Assembly (NCBI RefSeq): GCF_030767025.1
Contig: NZ_JASITE010000006.1
Span: forward strand, 1-64,000
Direction of reading: 5' to 3'
Length of the DNA stretch: 64,000 nucleotides
Source: Nocardia sp. CC227C
GTDB taxonomy: Bacteria > Actinomycetota > Actinomycetes > Mycobacteriales > Mycobacteriaceae
Shown here: positions 15,362 to 23,123 of the stretch, piece by piece
How positions within the stretch are numbered: position 1 is the stretch's first letter
Layout: the number at the start of each line of letters is the position of its first letter
Notes under the pieces: generated by a model
The model's database searches: none
Told to the model about the DNA's origin: nothing
The model's input: the letters and a program-made list of their open reading frames with translations, nothing else
Made by a program: the position numbers and the translations under genes

Positions 15362-16681
15362 TCAGCGGGGGAGCGTCACCGGATCGACACAGCTGGACGG
15401 CGCGTCGACCAGTGAACAGGTGGCCGGTGCGCGGGTGGGCAGGTAGTCGGCCGGGACGCCGCCGTTGCCGATGATGGCACGGTAGGCGTCCACGGCGTCG
15501 GTGGGACGCCGCGTCAGGCTGGGGTCGGATCGCACGTCGACGGTGTACAAGCCGAAACGCGGCGTGTAGGAACCCCATTCGTAGTTGTCGGTGAGGCTCC
15601 AGTAGTTGTAGCCCATCACGTTCATGCCGTCGGCCCTGGCTCGCTGGATCCAGTAGACGGTGTCGCGCAGATTGTCACCGCGGGTATAGCCGTCGGAGCG
15701 GGGCATGCCGTTCTCGGTCGGCATGCCGTTCTCCACGATGTAGAGCGGTTTGCCGGGGAACATGCGGGCGAAATGCCGCAGCGTGTAATAGATTCCGTCG
15801 GCTTGCAGCGGCATGGTCCACAGTTCGGACAGCGCGTCCGGGGAGATCGCGGGCAGCACCTCCGGGGAAACGCCGTAGTAGTAGTCGATGCCCACGTAGT
15901 CGAGCCGGTCCGCGATCCCCGCCAGCATCGCGCCGTTGACCGTCTGGTCCACGGCGGGAATGTAGGCCACATTGCTGGTCACCATCGCATCCGGGCGCAC
16001 CTGGTGGATGTAGTCGTAGATGCCGTTGTGCGCGGCGATGAGGCGGCTCTGCATGAGCGGCAGTTCGGCCACCGACAGTCCGCCGTTGCGGACCTCGTTC
16101 ATCATGTAGATGGCCGGTTCGTTGATGGTGACCCAGAGCGGATCGCGAGCGGCGTAGCGGTCCACCACTTTTCGCATGTTCGTCAGCCAGTCGTCGAGCA
16201 TGGCGGGGTTGCGCCAGCCGCCGCGATCGACCTGCCAGCCGGGATACACCCAGTGGTCCAGGGTGAGCATGGGCCGCATGCCCGCCGCCTCGATGGCGTC
16301 GACGACCGCGTCGTAGAAGCGGAAGGCGTTCTCGTCCCAGACGCCGGGTCGCGGCTGTAGCCGCGCCCATTCGATGCCGATGCGGTAGGTGTTCACGCCG
16401 AGCCGCCGCGCGAGCGCGATATCGGAGGCGTAGCGCGAGTGGAAGTCCACGCTGTTCAGGTACGGGTCGTAGTCCGGATTTCCGGCGATGTAGCGGGTCC
16501 AGTTGCTGTCGGGCGCGTGGCCCTCGGACTGGAAGCCGGAAGCGGCTACGCCCCAGTGGAATCCAGGTCCCATGGGAGGCAGCGCCGCGGGTGCGGGCGT
16601 CGCGCCCGCCGGAGCCGTCACGGCGAGTAGGGCGGCCCCGGTGAGGGCGGCGAGGGCCTGGCGACGGGTGTGGGGGCGCAT
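15362..16681 (-). CDS. Exported glycoside hydrolase family 1 enzyme, 439 aa (copy B)
   Basis: Paralogue of the neighbouring GH1 enzyme. The N-terminus RPHTRRQALAALTGAALLAV has paired arginines before a hydrophobic core and looks like a Tat-type signal, unlike the Sec-like signal of copy A. The catalytic glutamates lie in WVTINEPAIY and YIVENGMP. Substrate-loop residues match copy A (HWVYPGW, GYNYWSLTDNYEWGSY). ATG 16681 follows AGGAG; an ATG at 16693 is also possible. As the promoter-proximal gene it is preceded by a perfect 22-bp palindrome. The pair may hydrolyse a host or plant beta-glycoside in the envelope, which is an inference. Confidence 0.88.
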   Translation of the reverse strand: MRPHTRRQALAALTGAALLAVTAPAGATPAPAALPPMGPGFHWGVAASGFQSEGHAPDSNWTRYIAGNPDYDPYLNSVDFHSRYASDIALARRLGVNTYRIGIEWARLQPRPGVWDENAFRFYDAVVDAIEAAGMRPMLTLDHWVYPGWQVDRGGWRNPAMLDDWLTNMRKVVDRYAARDPLWVTINEPAIYMMNEVRNGGLSVAELPLMQSRLIAAHNGIYDYIHQVRPDAMVTSNVAYIPAVDQTVNGAMLAGIADRLDYVGIDYYYGVSPEVLPAISPDALSELWTMPLQADGIYYTLRHFARMFPGKPLYIVENGMPTENGMPRSDGYTRGDNLRDTVYWIQRARADGMNVMGYNYWSLTDNYEWGSYTPRFGLYTVDVRSDPSLTRRPTDAVDAYRAIIGNGGVPADYLPTRAPATCSLVDAPSSCVDPVTLPR

Positions 16682-16718
16682 GGAACTCCTCATCCGGGTG
16701 GTGGAATCCGAAGGGGCG

Positions 16719-16740
16719 ATGCTGGTCGGTCGACCAGCAT
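16719..16740. promoter_or_regulatory. Perfect palindrome, candidate operator of the GH1 pair
   Basis: ATGCTGGTCG-gt-CGACCAGCAT, ten-base arms with two central bases, 38 bases upstream of the copy B start codon. Size and symmetry resemble TetR- or LacI-type operators. No regulator gene is adjacent, so the binding protein is unknown. Confidence 0.6.
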
Positions 16741-16817
16741 TATGCGCGCATCGTCGGAATCGCGTGGGAGCAATTGCGTTCTCAGCGCGTCGACGCGACG
16801 GGCCGGTTCCCGCCACC

Positions 16818-17276
16818 TTATGCGGGCGGCGTCCGCCTCGGGTGATCGTGATGCCCCGGGTGCGGGGCGGGCATGCCCGGAAAGTGCGGCATGGGTGGGA
16901 TTTTCGGTGGCATCGGCATATTCGGCACCGGCGGCATCTCCGGGATCGGCGGCATCGGCGGGGGCGGGGGGACGGGCGGGAAGGCCGCGTCGGGGCCGCC
17001 GAACCGCTGGAACGCGGCCTGGCGCGAGGTGCCGAACAACTCGCCTATCTCCGCCCAGGTGTGGCCCTCCGCCCGCGCCTGCTGCACGAGCATGCGCAGC
17101 ACGCTGTCCACCACGCCGTCGAGGCTGCGGGCGGCCCGGAGGGCGGCGATCACCGACGCCGCGGGCTTGCCGTCGGCGGGGTGCAGCACCTCGGCGACGA
17201 GTTCGGCATTGGCGGACAGGAGTTTCGCGAAGACGGCCCGCTCATCGGCGGCGTCTCTGTGCTGGGAATCTTCCAT
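16818..17276 (-). CDS. Small HTH protein with proline-rich tail, 152 aa
   Basis: Unrecognised small regulator-like protein. Residues about 20-75 are helical; TWAEIGELFGTSRQAAFQRF (about 75-95) is a sigma-region-4-like helix-turn-helix with the S-R-Q-A-A recognition pattern. The remaining 55 residues are dominated by proline, methionine, glycine and histidine (PPVPPPPPMPPIPEMPPVP and so on) and look disordered, ending in several histidines. The ATG at 17276 is directly next to a 49-bp inverted repeat, which therefore covers the promoter and probably serves as its own operator. A GTG at 17297 inside the repeat is a less likely start. Divergent from the PAS-ANTAR remnant. Confidence 0.7.
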   Translation of the reverse strand: MEDSQHRDAADERAVFAKLLSANAELVAEVLHPADGKPAASVIAALRAARSLDGVVDSVLRMLVQQARAEGHTWAEIGELFGTSRQAAFQRFGGPDAAFPPVPPPPPMPPIPEMPPVPNMPMPPKIPPMPHFPGMPAPHPGHHDHPRRTPPA

Positions 17277-17325
17277 GTGTAAATGCTGCCTTGACACGTC
17301 CGGTGTGTCAAGGCAGCGTTTACAC
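17277..17325. repeat. 49-bp inverted repeat (21-bp arms, 7-bp spacer)
   Basis: Arms 17277-17297 and 17305-17325 are complementary at 20 of 21 positions (outer end GTGTAAA, inner end TTGACAC), spacer GTCCGGT. Each arm carries TTGACA, a good -35 box facing in each direction, so the palindrome also fits a symmetric divergent promoter/operator between the HTH gene (minus) and the PAS-ANTAR gene (plus). Confidence 0.8.
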
Positions 17326-17372
17326 GGAGGTCGCGACTACCGCGCCGGGGCCGCTGCCGGAATACTGGCGAG

Positions 17373-17762
17373 GTGACGGACGTATCCGAAGACATCGGCG
17401 GAGACAGCCTGCGGGCGGTCGAGAAGGTCGTAGGCGCTGGCGACGAGCATGAGGTCGTCGTGGTGTCCGAACCGATCACCGACGACGACGGCATCGTCAT
17501 CGGCACCGGCGGCTACTGCGTCGACCTCACCGACGCCGTCCCCGAACCGGTCGACCTGCTCTGCGAGGTCCTGCCCGAGATCGTGGCGCAGCGCGCCGCG
17601 ATCGAACAGGCCAAAGGCATTCTCATGGCGATCTACGCCTTGTCCCCCGACCAGGCGTTCCAGGTCCTGCGCTGGCGCTCCCAGGTCACCAACACCAAAC
17701 TCCGCGACCTGGCCGCGGCACGAACGGATCATCGAGTGACCGCTACAGGCCGAGTTTGGTGA
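17373..17762 (+). pseudogene. Truncated PAS-ANTAR regulator
   Basis: Remnant of an RNA-binding ANTAR-type antiterminator regulator. The middle keeps the end of a PAS domain (VVVSEPITDDDGIVIGTGGY, CVDLTD) followed by an ANTAR helix set (AQRAAIEQAKGILMAIYAL, SPDQAFQVLRWRSQVTNTKL). The first roughly 70 residues of the PAS domain are absent. The C-terminal 30-40 residues of a normal protein are replaced by a short run (ARTDHRVTATGRVW) that overlaps the end of the convergent recombinase gene by 20 bases. The 129-codon frame remains open and may be translated from the GTG at 17373, but both ends differ from functional relatives, so I call it a remnant. Recombinase-associated breakage of the 3' end is an inference. 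Confidence 0.65.
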
Positions 17763-19002
17763 CGGCGTTGTCCTCCAAGGGATTCGCGGTGCGGATGTAG
17801 CCGTGCACGGTACGCGGATTGGACCAGCGGCCCTGCCGCATGATCTCGCGATCGCTGGCACCGCCCAGGGCCGCCTGGGTGGCGAAACCGGCGCGCAGGG
17901 AATGGCCGGAGAACAGATCGGGGTCCAGGCCCGCGCGGGCGGCATAGCGTTTCACCAGTTCGGCGACGGCCCGGCCGGACATGGGCTGATCGCCGATCCC
18001 GCCGTGGCGGTTGATGGTCGGGAAGAGCGGCACGGCGGGGGACTCGGCGAGGGTGGTGCCGGTGAAGCCGTGGCAGCGGTGGATGTCGCCGTCGGGCAGC
18101 CGGTCGGTGAGGGCCTCGCGGACCGCGAGAGTTCCTCCGGCCGCCTGGATTTCGAGGAGCCGGACCCAGTCGGCGAAGGCGCACACCGGGCAGGTGTGCG
18201 GGCGTTGGCCGCGCGGCAGCGCCACCCGCTGCTCGGCGACACCGGTCGGGTCGGTCTTGGTGGTGGGCAGGTGTACGAGCAGTACCGGTTCACCGGTGGT
18301 GTGATCCTGCTGCACCCGCACGTCCGCGATCCGGAGCCCGGCGAGTTCACTGCGTCGTAACGCGCCCGCGAAACCGATGAGCAGGGCAAGGCGATCGCGG
18401 CGGCGCGCGGGTTCGGTCGGCCATCCGGGGTCCGGCAGTTGGGCCAGCAACTGGTCCAGGGTGTGCAGCAGCACCGGACGCTTGCGGGTCGGGGGCGTCC
18501 GGCGGGTGCGCCGGATACCGCGCAGCGTCAGCCGAACCACGTCCGACCGGGTGGGCGAGGGCAGCCCATTGGCCGCGTGCACCGCCGCGATGGCCGCCGC
18601 CTTGCGCTCCAGTGTGGCCGGGCTGAACGCCCATTCGCCGGAACCGCGCCGAGCGTCCGCGGCGGCGGCCAGATAGACGGCCACATCCAGCGCGTCCGCG
18701 GGCAGCGCCTGCCGCCCCTCGGCCGCGCACCAGGCCGCCCACCCGATCCAATCGGACCGATACGCCCGCACCGTATTTCCCGACTGCGACGCCTCCAGGT
18801 ACCGGCGCAGCGCCCCCGCCTGCTCCCCGTCGAACCGCTCCCGCACCAGCCGCAGCGCCGCCGCGTCCACCAGCACGCTCCCGACACCGCGCCGCAACTC
18901 ACCGCGCACCGCATCCGGTACGGCGACAACGGCATTCGGTGCGTCGCCCAGTCCGGGAGAAACCGTCACCGCGTCATTGCCATTGGCCCCGGAGTCGCTC
19001 AC
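17743..19002 (-). CDS. Tyrosine-type site-specific recombinase/integrase, 419 aa
   Basis: DNA strand-exchange enzyme. The N-terminal SAM-like core-binding domain includes YLEASQSGNTVRAYRSDWIGW. The catalytic domain has the first Arg in FAGALRRSELAGL, HSLRAGFATQAA (HxxR), GRWSNPRTVHGYIR with the nucleophilic tyrosine, and a zinc-ribbon-like insert HTCPVCAFADWVR seen in one actinobacterial/proteobacterial integrase subfamily. All catalytic residues are visible. The GTG at 19002 is chosen because the DNA further upstream belongs to a separate secreted-protein gene. No excisionase, tRNA, phage or conjugation genes are close, so its element is not recognisable. It ends inside the 3' end of the broken PAS-ANTAR gene. 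Confidence 0.85.
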   Translation of the reverse strand: MSDSGANGNDAVTVSPGLGDAPNAVVAVPDAVRGELRRGVGSVLVDAAALRLVRERFDGEQAGALRRYLEASQSGNTVRAYRSDWIGWAAWCAAEGRQALPADALDVAVYLAAAADARRGSGEWAFSPATLERKAAAIAAVHAANGLPSPTRSDVVRLTLRGIRRTRRTPPTRKRPVLLHTLDQLLAQLPDPGWPTEPARRRDRLALLIGFAGALRRSELAGLRIADVRVQQDHTTGEPVLLVHLPTTKTDPTGVAEQRVALPRGQRPHTCPVCAFADWVRLLEIQAAGGTLAVREALTDRLPDGDIHRCHGFTGTTLAESPAVPLFPTINRHGGIGDQPMSGRAVAELVKRYAARAGLDPDLFSGHSLRAGFATQAALGGASDREIMRQGRWSNPRTVHGYIRTANPLEDNAVTKLGL

Positions 19003-19064
19003 AGCGACCAGCTTAGGCGCAACCCATCCCGTCTCCGGCCTTCCGCGCCGACCCGCACGGCCGA

Positions 19065-19340
19065 TCAGGGCTGGCCCATCACACCGAACGGAGCCCGCAC
19101 CGGCCCGCCGTCCAACGGCATGGTCCAACCCGGCGTGGTGTTCAGCGGGACATCGCATCCGCACGGTGTCGGCACGTCCCAGGTAGCGGCCGGCGGCTGC
19201 GAATCGCACAGCATCACGCACCCACCCGGCAACCCGGATCCAGGCTGCGGATAGTCCGGTTGCTGATACCCCCCGAACGCCACCGCGGGAACCGCGGCAG
19301 CCGACACCACCCCGACCCCGACTCCGAGTAATACCGCCAT
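19065..19340 (-). CDS. Small secreted cysteine-containing protein, 91 aa
   Basis: No family recognised. The ATG at 19340 follows a strong ribosome-binding site (AAGGGAG six bases away). The first 25 residues form a Sec signal peptide (MAVLLGVGVGVVSAAAVPAV, cleavage near AFG). The mature 65 residues are rich in Gly and Pro and hold four cysteines (GGCVMLC and PTPCGC), suggesting two disulfides in an exported peptide. The frame continues open upstream to 19502 but that part lacks coding character. It lies 62 bases upstream of the recombinase and may be co-transcribed. Confidence 0.7.
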   Translation of the reverse strand: MAVLLGVGVGVVSAAAVPAVAFGGYQQPDYPQPGSGLPGGCVMLCDSQPPAATWDVPTPCGCDVPLNTTPGWTMPLDGGPVRAPFGVMGQP

Positions 19341-19515
19341 CGGCCGCTCCCTTCGATCGCCCTCCGTGCCCGTCGCCCTCCGTGCCCATCGCCAGACGAC
19401 TCCGGGCATCGACCGCCATAACCTCGCCCCCGCCCCGTAAACCCGCCCGGCGAGTCCCCACACCGACACGCCAATTCGCCTGAGTGCCCAGCGAATTCCC
19501 ACTACCCTCCCCGTC

Positions 19516-20033
19516 GTGCCCTCCTACCTGCACGAAGGCTTGGTGGAACTGTTCCGGAACCGCCCCGAGCTGGCGACCGGCTACCTCGCCGAGGTTTTCG
19601 GCATCCGTCTACCACCGTTTCGCGACATCCGCGCCGAACCGTGCGACTTCACCGACATCGGGCCGAAGGAATTTCGCGGCGACACCGCCTTCTCCCTGGT
19701 CAACGGCGCGGGAGAGGCCGTGGCGGGCATCGTGTTGGAGGTCCAGCTCTGTCGGCCGCGGCGCGGAACCACTTGGAGGTACTGATGAGCACGGCCTACG
19801 AGTATCAGAGTGATTTCGCTCGGAAGTACATCGCCGAGGGCAGATCCGAGGGCAGGTCCGAGGGGCGAGCCGAAGGGGAGGCGATGGCGGTGTTGACCGT
19901 GCTGGAGGCCCGGGGGATTCCGGTCAGCGTGGAAGTTCGCGGCCGGGTGCTGGGGTGCGGGGAGGTGGCGCGGCTCGAGGAATGGTTGCGGCGGGCTGTG
20001 ACGGTGGCGACGGCCGAGGAGCTGTTCGGCTGA
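19516..20033 (+). pseudogene. Rpn/YhgA-like PD-(D/E)XK nuclease gene with central deletion
   Basis: The 5' part (MPSYLHEGLVELFRNRPELA to AGIVLEVQL) matches the N-terminus of actinobacterial Rpn-type proteins, including the D (GDTAFSLV) and ExQ (LEVQL) of the PD-(D/E)XK active site. The 3' part, in another frame (EVLMSTAYEYQSDFARKYIA then repeated EGRSEGR units and a helical tail ending VATAEELFG), matches the family C-terminus. The roughly 130-150 residues that normally lie between them are gone, with the junction near 19760-19790 and a frame change. The N-terminal frame stops at 19785. A protein from the ATG at 19785 (the conserved tail alone) could still be made but would have no nuclease core. 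Confidence 0.7.
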
Positions 20034-20052
20034 TCTTCTCTATCCTGGTCGG

Positions 20053-21279
20053 ATGGGCGCGGTCGCGAGTTCGTTGGTGCTGGTGGGGGCCGATCTGGAT
20101 GCCGTGACGACGGTGGGGTGGGAGGACGAGCCGGGGGCGGCCGGGCTGAGCAGGGCCGACGTGGACGGCGTGTGGGAGTCCGTGCGGGAGTGGTATCGAA
20201 TGGGGACCACGCCCGCGATTCAGGTGTGCGTGCGACGGCGCGGGAAGGTCGTGCTGAACCGGGCGATCGGGCACGGCTGGGGGAACGCGCCGGGGGATGG
20301 GAACGCGGCCGAGAAGCTGGTGGTGACCACCGAGATGCCGTTCTGCGGCTTCTCGACCGCCAAGGGGGTGTCGGCGGCGGTCATGTTCATGCTCATCGAG
20401 CAGGGTGCGTTCGCGCTGGCAGACCCGGTGAGCCGCTACATTCCGGAGTTCGCGGCGCACGGCAAGGCACGCATCACCATCGGGGATGTGCTCTCGCACG
20501 CCGCGGGCGTTCCGTTCATCACGCCGCCGTACCGGGGTTCGGAACTGGTCCTCGACGAGGATCTGGCGGTGCGGGCGCTGCGCGACCTCGAACCCAGTTG
20601 GCGGCCCGGTCGCCTGCGGGTGTATCACGCTCTGACCAGCGGATTGATCCAACGACTGCTGGTGCGGCGGGCCACGGGCACGCGGATGCGCGACCACTTG
20701 CGGGAGCAGGTGCTCGATCCTCTCGGCTTCCGGTGGACCAACTTCGGAGTACGCCCCGAGGACGTCGATCTGGTGGTGCCGAGTGTGCGGGTCGGGCCGG
20801 GGCCGTCGCGGGTGTGGCGCTATCTGGCCGGGCGTGCACTCGGCGGCGGCCTGTCCGGGCGGACCGACGCGGCTGCCGAGCGAGCCTTCCTCACCGCGGA
20901 ACTGCCCTCGGGCAATCTGGTGACCACGGCGTACGAACTGTCCCGGTTCTACGAAATACTCGCCCGCGGTGGCGAATTGGACGGCGTGCGCATCATGCGC
21001 CCGGAGACCGTGCGGGCCGCCGTCCGTCCGGCCGGGTGGATTCCCAGTATCGCCGGTCGCGTCTCGGTCGCGGGGTACGAACTCGGTGGGCGGCGCTCGA
21101 AGTTCGGCCGGAACACCGAATCCCATTTCGGCCGCAGCGGACTGACCACCCAGTACGGCTGGGCGGATCCGGCGCGTGGACTCGCGGGCGCGATCCTCAC
21201 CAGCGGCAAAGCCGTCGCCGACACCGAACGCCCGTGGCGGCTCGTCGCCCGCATCTCCGATACGGTCGGCCGTCTCTGA
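20053..21279 (+). CDS. Beta-lactamase-fold serine hydrolase (class C/esterase-like), 408 aa
   Basis: Serine hydrolase of the penicillin-binding-protein-like superfamily. The nucleophile motif SxxK is in CGFSTAKGVSAAVMF (around residue 100). The second motif position reads YHALTSG in place of YxN, typical of the esterase EstB/LACTB-like group. The N-terminus has no signal peptide, so it is probably cytoplasmic. The start at 20053 is 19 bases downstream of the Rpn remnant. Family members act as esterases or amidases, and antibiotic resistance should not be assumed. It ends directly against the convergent CPBP gene with no spacer. Confidence 0.85.
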   Translation: MGAVASSLVLVGADLDAVTTVGWEDEPGAAGLSRADVDGVWESVREWYRMGTTPAIQVCVRRRGKVVLNRAIGHGWGNAPGDGNAAEKLVVTTEMPFCGFSTAKGVSAAVMFMLIEQGAFALADPVSRYIPEFAAHGKARITIGDVLSHAAGVPFITPPYRGSELVLDEDLAVRALRDLEPSWRPGRLRVYHALTSGLIQRLLVRRATGTRMRDHLREQVLDPLGFRWTNFGVRPEDVDLVVPSVRVGPGPSRVWRYLAGRALGGGLSGRTDAAAERAFLTAELPSGNLVTTAYELSRFYEILARGGELDGVRIMRPETVRAAVRPAGWIPSIAGRVSVAGYELGGRRSKFGRNTESHFGRSGLTTQYGWADPARGLAGAILTSGKAVADTERPWRLVARISDTVGRL

Positions 21280-22113
21280 TCAGCCCACGGCCAGCAGCAT
21301 CACGATCGGCGCATTGATCAGCCCGTGCATCAGCAGCTGCACCCACGGATTGCGGTGCCGTGACCACAGATAGCCCAGGAACAGCCCGTCCACGCCGAGT
21401 TTCGCCACGGCCACCGCCAGATCCACCCCCACCCCGGCCATACTCAACAGCGCGGAATGCCACGACGCCCACAGCACGCTGGCGACCAGAATCGCGGGCC
21501 ACCGCCCGCATCGGGATTCGAGCCGGGTCTGCAGCCAGAACCGGTAGAACACCTCCTCGATCACCGCGTTGAACAGGAAGACGAACGCGATCGTCAGCGC
21601 ATCCGGCACCACGCCGTCCGATTCCGGCCCGGTCAGGTACCGGACCAGCTCGAAGGCCAGCACCGCGGCCAGCGGCCGCAACCACCGCCCGCGCGTGCCC
21701 AACAGTGCCCATTCCCGCCAGGTCACCATTCGCAACGCCCAGGGAATCGCCACCAGCAGCGCGAGTTTGAGCCCGACGAACCACAGATCGGTCCGTGGCG
21801 CGAGGTGCAATCCGACCGTGAACACCACCCCCAACGCCGCCAGCACGCCCGCCTGCCGGGTGACCCGGCGCGGATCCACCGACGCGAAGGGATCTCGTGC
21901 CGTCTCGCGGGGCGGAATCGCCCACGCGACTGCCAGCCCGGCGAGCGCGGGCAACCACAGCAGCCACAGCGTCACGGTGTCGGCGTCGTCTCCGGAGTAG
22001 CGCACCGCGGTGTGGCCGGTGCCGATCAGGACAGCCAGCGCCGCGACATACGCGGCTGTGCCGCCGATCAGCAGGACGGTGCTCGTTCGCGATGAGGTGG
22101 GCACCCCGACCAC
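21280..22113 (-). CDS. CPBP-family intramembrane metalloprotease, 277 aa
   Basis: Polytopic membrane protein with about eight hydrophobic segments and the ABI/CAAX-protease signature: EEVFYRFWLQTRL (paired glutamates and Arg), the histidine of LWASWHSALL, and a second histidine with N in LLMHGLINAPI. All four putative metal ligands are intact. The stop codon directly abuts the stop of the serine hydrolase gene. Bacterial relatives include bacteriocin-immunity proteins, but no peptide gene is adjacent, so the function stays open. Confidence 0.85.
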   Translation of the reverse strand: MVGVPTSSRTSTVLLIGGTAAYVAALAVLIGTGHTAVRYSGDDADTVTLWLLWLPALAGLAVAWAIPPRETARDPFASVDPRRVTRQAGVLAALGVVFTVGLHLAPRTDLWFVGLKLALLVAIPWALRMVTWREWALLGTRGRWLRPLAAVLAFELVRYLTGPESDGVVPDALTIAFVFLFNAVIEEVFYRFWLQTRLESRCGRWPAILVASVLWASWHSALLSMAGVGVDLAVAVAKLGVDGLFLGYLWSRHRNPWVQLLMHGLINAPIVMLLAVG

Positions 22114-22223
22114 CGTAGCCGTCCATGATCATCGACGGCCATCCCGCCGACCCGCCCGCGCGAGCGGCGAATCCTCGTAGAATCGCCGTTGTCAGCGGCA
22201 CGGACCCGATTGAAGGGCGCATC

Positions 22224-23123
22224 ATGACGACAATCGTGATGACAGGCGGCAGTTCCGGTTTCGGCGCGCTCGCGGCGCAGCGCCTCGCACATTCGTCGGA
22301 TATTCGGCTGATCGCGGGGGAGCGCTCGCCGTCCGCCGATGCCGTCGGACTCGACCTCGCCAGTCTGGAGTCGGTGCGGGTTTTCGCGGCGGCGGTGCGG
22401 GAGTTGCTGGGGGAGAGCACGATCGATGTGCTGATTCTCAATGCGGGCACGATCCTGCCCGACATCGCGGGACGTACCGCGGACGGCTACGAAACCTGTT
22501 TCGCCGTCAATCATCTCGGCCACTATCTGCTGCTGCGGCTGCTGCTGCCGTCGCTGGCGGAGCACGGCAGAATTCTGCTGACCACGAGCGGAACCCACGA
22601 CCCCGCGACCGGCGCGGGACTGGCCCTGCCCCGGCACGCCGATGCCGAACTGCTCGCGCATCCGGACCGGGATCCGGGCCGCGCCCCCAAGGCCCGCACG
22701 GCGGGCCAGCACGCTTACACGGCGTCCAAACTGTGCGCCGTGCTCACCGTCCGCGCGCTGAACGCCAACCCGGACATCCGGTCTCGACACCTCATCGCTC
22801 TCGCCTACGACCCCGGCCAGGTCTTCGGCACCGGACTGGCCCGTGATCTGGCATTGCCGTTGCGAATCGCCTGGTCGGTCCTCGGCACACCGGTCGGTGC
22901 GCCGCTGCGCCGGTTCAACCGCAATCTGAACACCCCCGCGGCCGCCGCGAACGCCCTGGCGGAGTTGGCGCGCGGCACGGTGACCCCGCCACCGGGACGC
23001 AGCTATGCCGCGCTGCGACGCGGTGAGATCACCTGGCCCGATCCGTCCGAGATGGCTCGCCGCGACGATCTGGCGGCGGCGCTGTGGGACGACAGTGCCC
23101 GGCTCGTCGGACTAGCCGACTGA
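22224..23123 (+). CDS. Short-chain dehydrogenase, 299 aa
   Basis: NAD(P)-binding Rossmann enzyme of the SDR superfamily. The coenzyme motif is TGGSSGFG near the N-terminus, then LILNAGT in place of NNAG, and the active-site pair in HAYTASKLCAVL. Length and C-terminal SYAALRRGEITWPDPSEMAR suggest the light-dependent protochlorophyllide-reductase-like/WWOX group of actinomycete SDRs. The ATG at 22224 is preceded by GAAGGG; the in-frame extension upstream to 22125 is not conserved. Overlaps the convergent lipase gene by 12 bases. Confidence 0.85.
   Translation: MTTIVMTGGSSGFGALAAQRLAHSSDIRLIAGERSPSADAVGLDLASLESVRVFAAAVRELLGESTIDVLILNAGTILPDIAGRTADGYETCFAVNHLGHYLLLRLLLPSLAEHGRILLTTSGTHDPATGAGLALPRHADAELLAHPDRDPGRAPKARTAGQHAYTASKLCAVLTVRALNANPDIRSRHLIALAYDPGQVFGTGLARDLALPLRIAWSVLGTPVGAPLRRFNRNLNTPAAAANALAELARGTVTPPPGRSYAALRRGEITWPDPSEMARRDDLAAALWDDSARLVGLAD

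Noticed and set aside
17373..20033. Idea that the recombinase belongs to an integrated phage or ICE
   Set aside because: No tRNA, att-like direct repeat, excisionase, replication, capsid or conjugation gene is visible within 10 kb.
20053..21279. Calling the serine hydrolase an antibiotic-resistance beta-lactamase
   Set aside because: No signal peptide, and the second motif lacks the YxN of class C enzymes; esterase-like relatives fit better.
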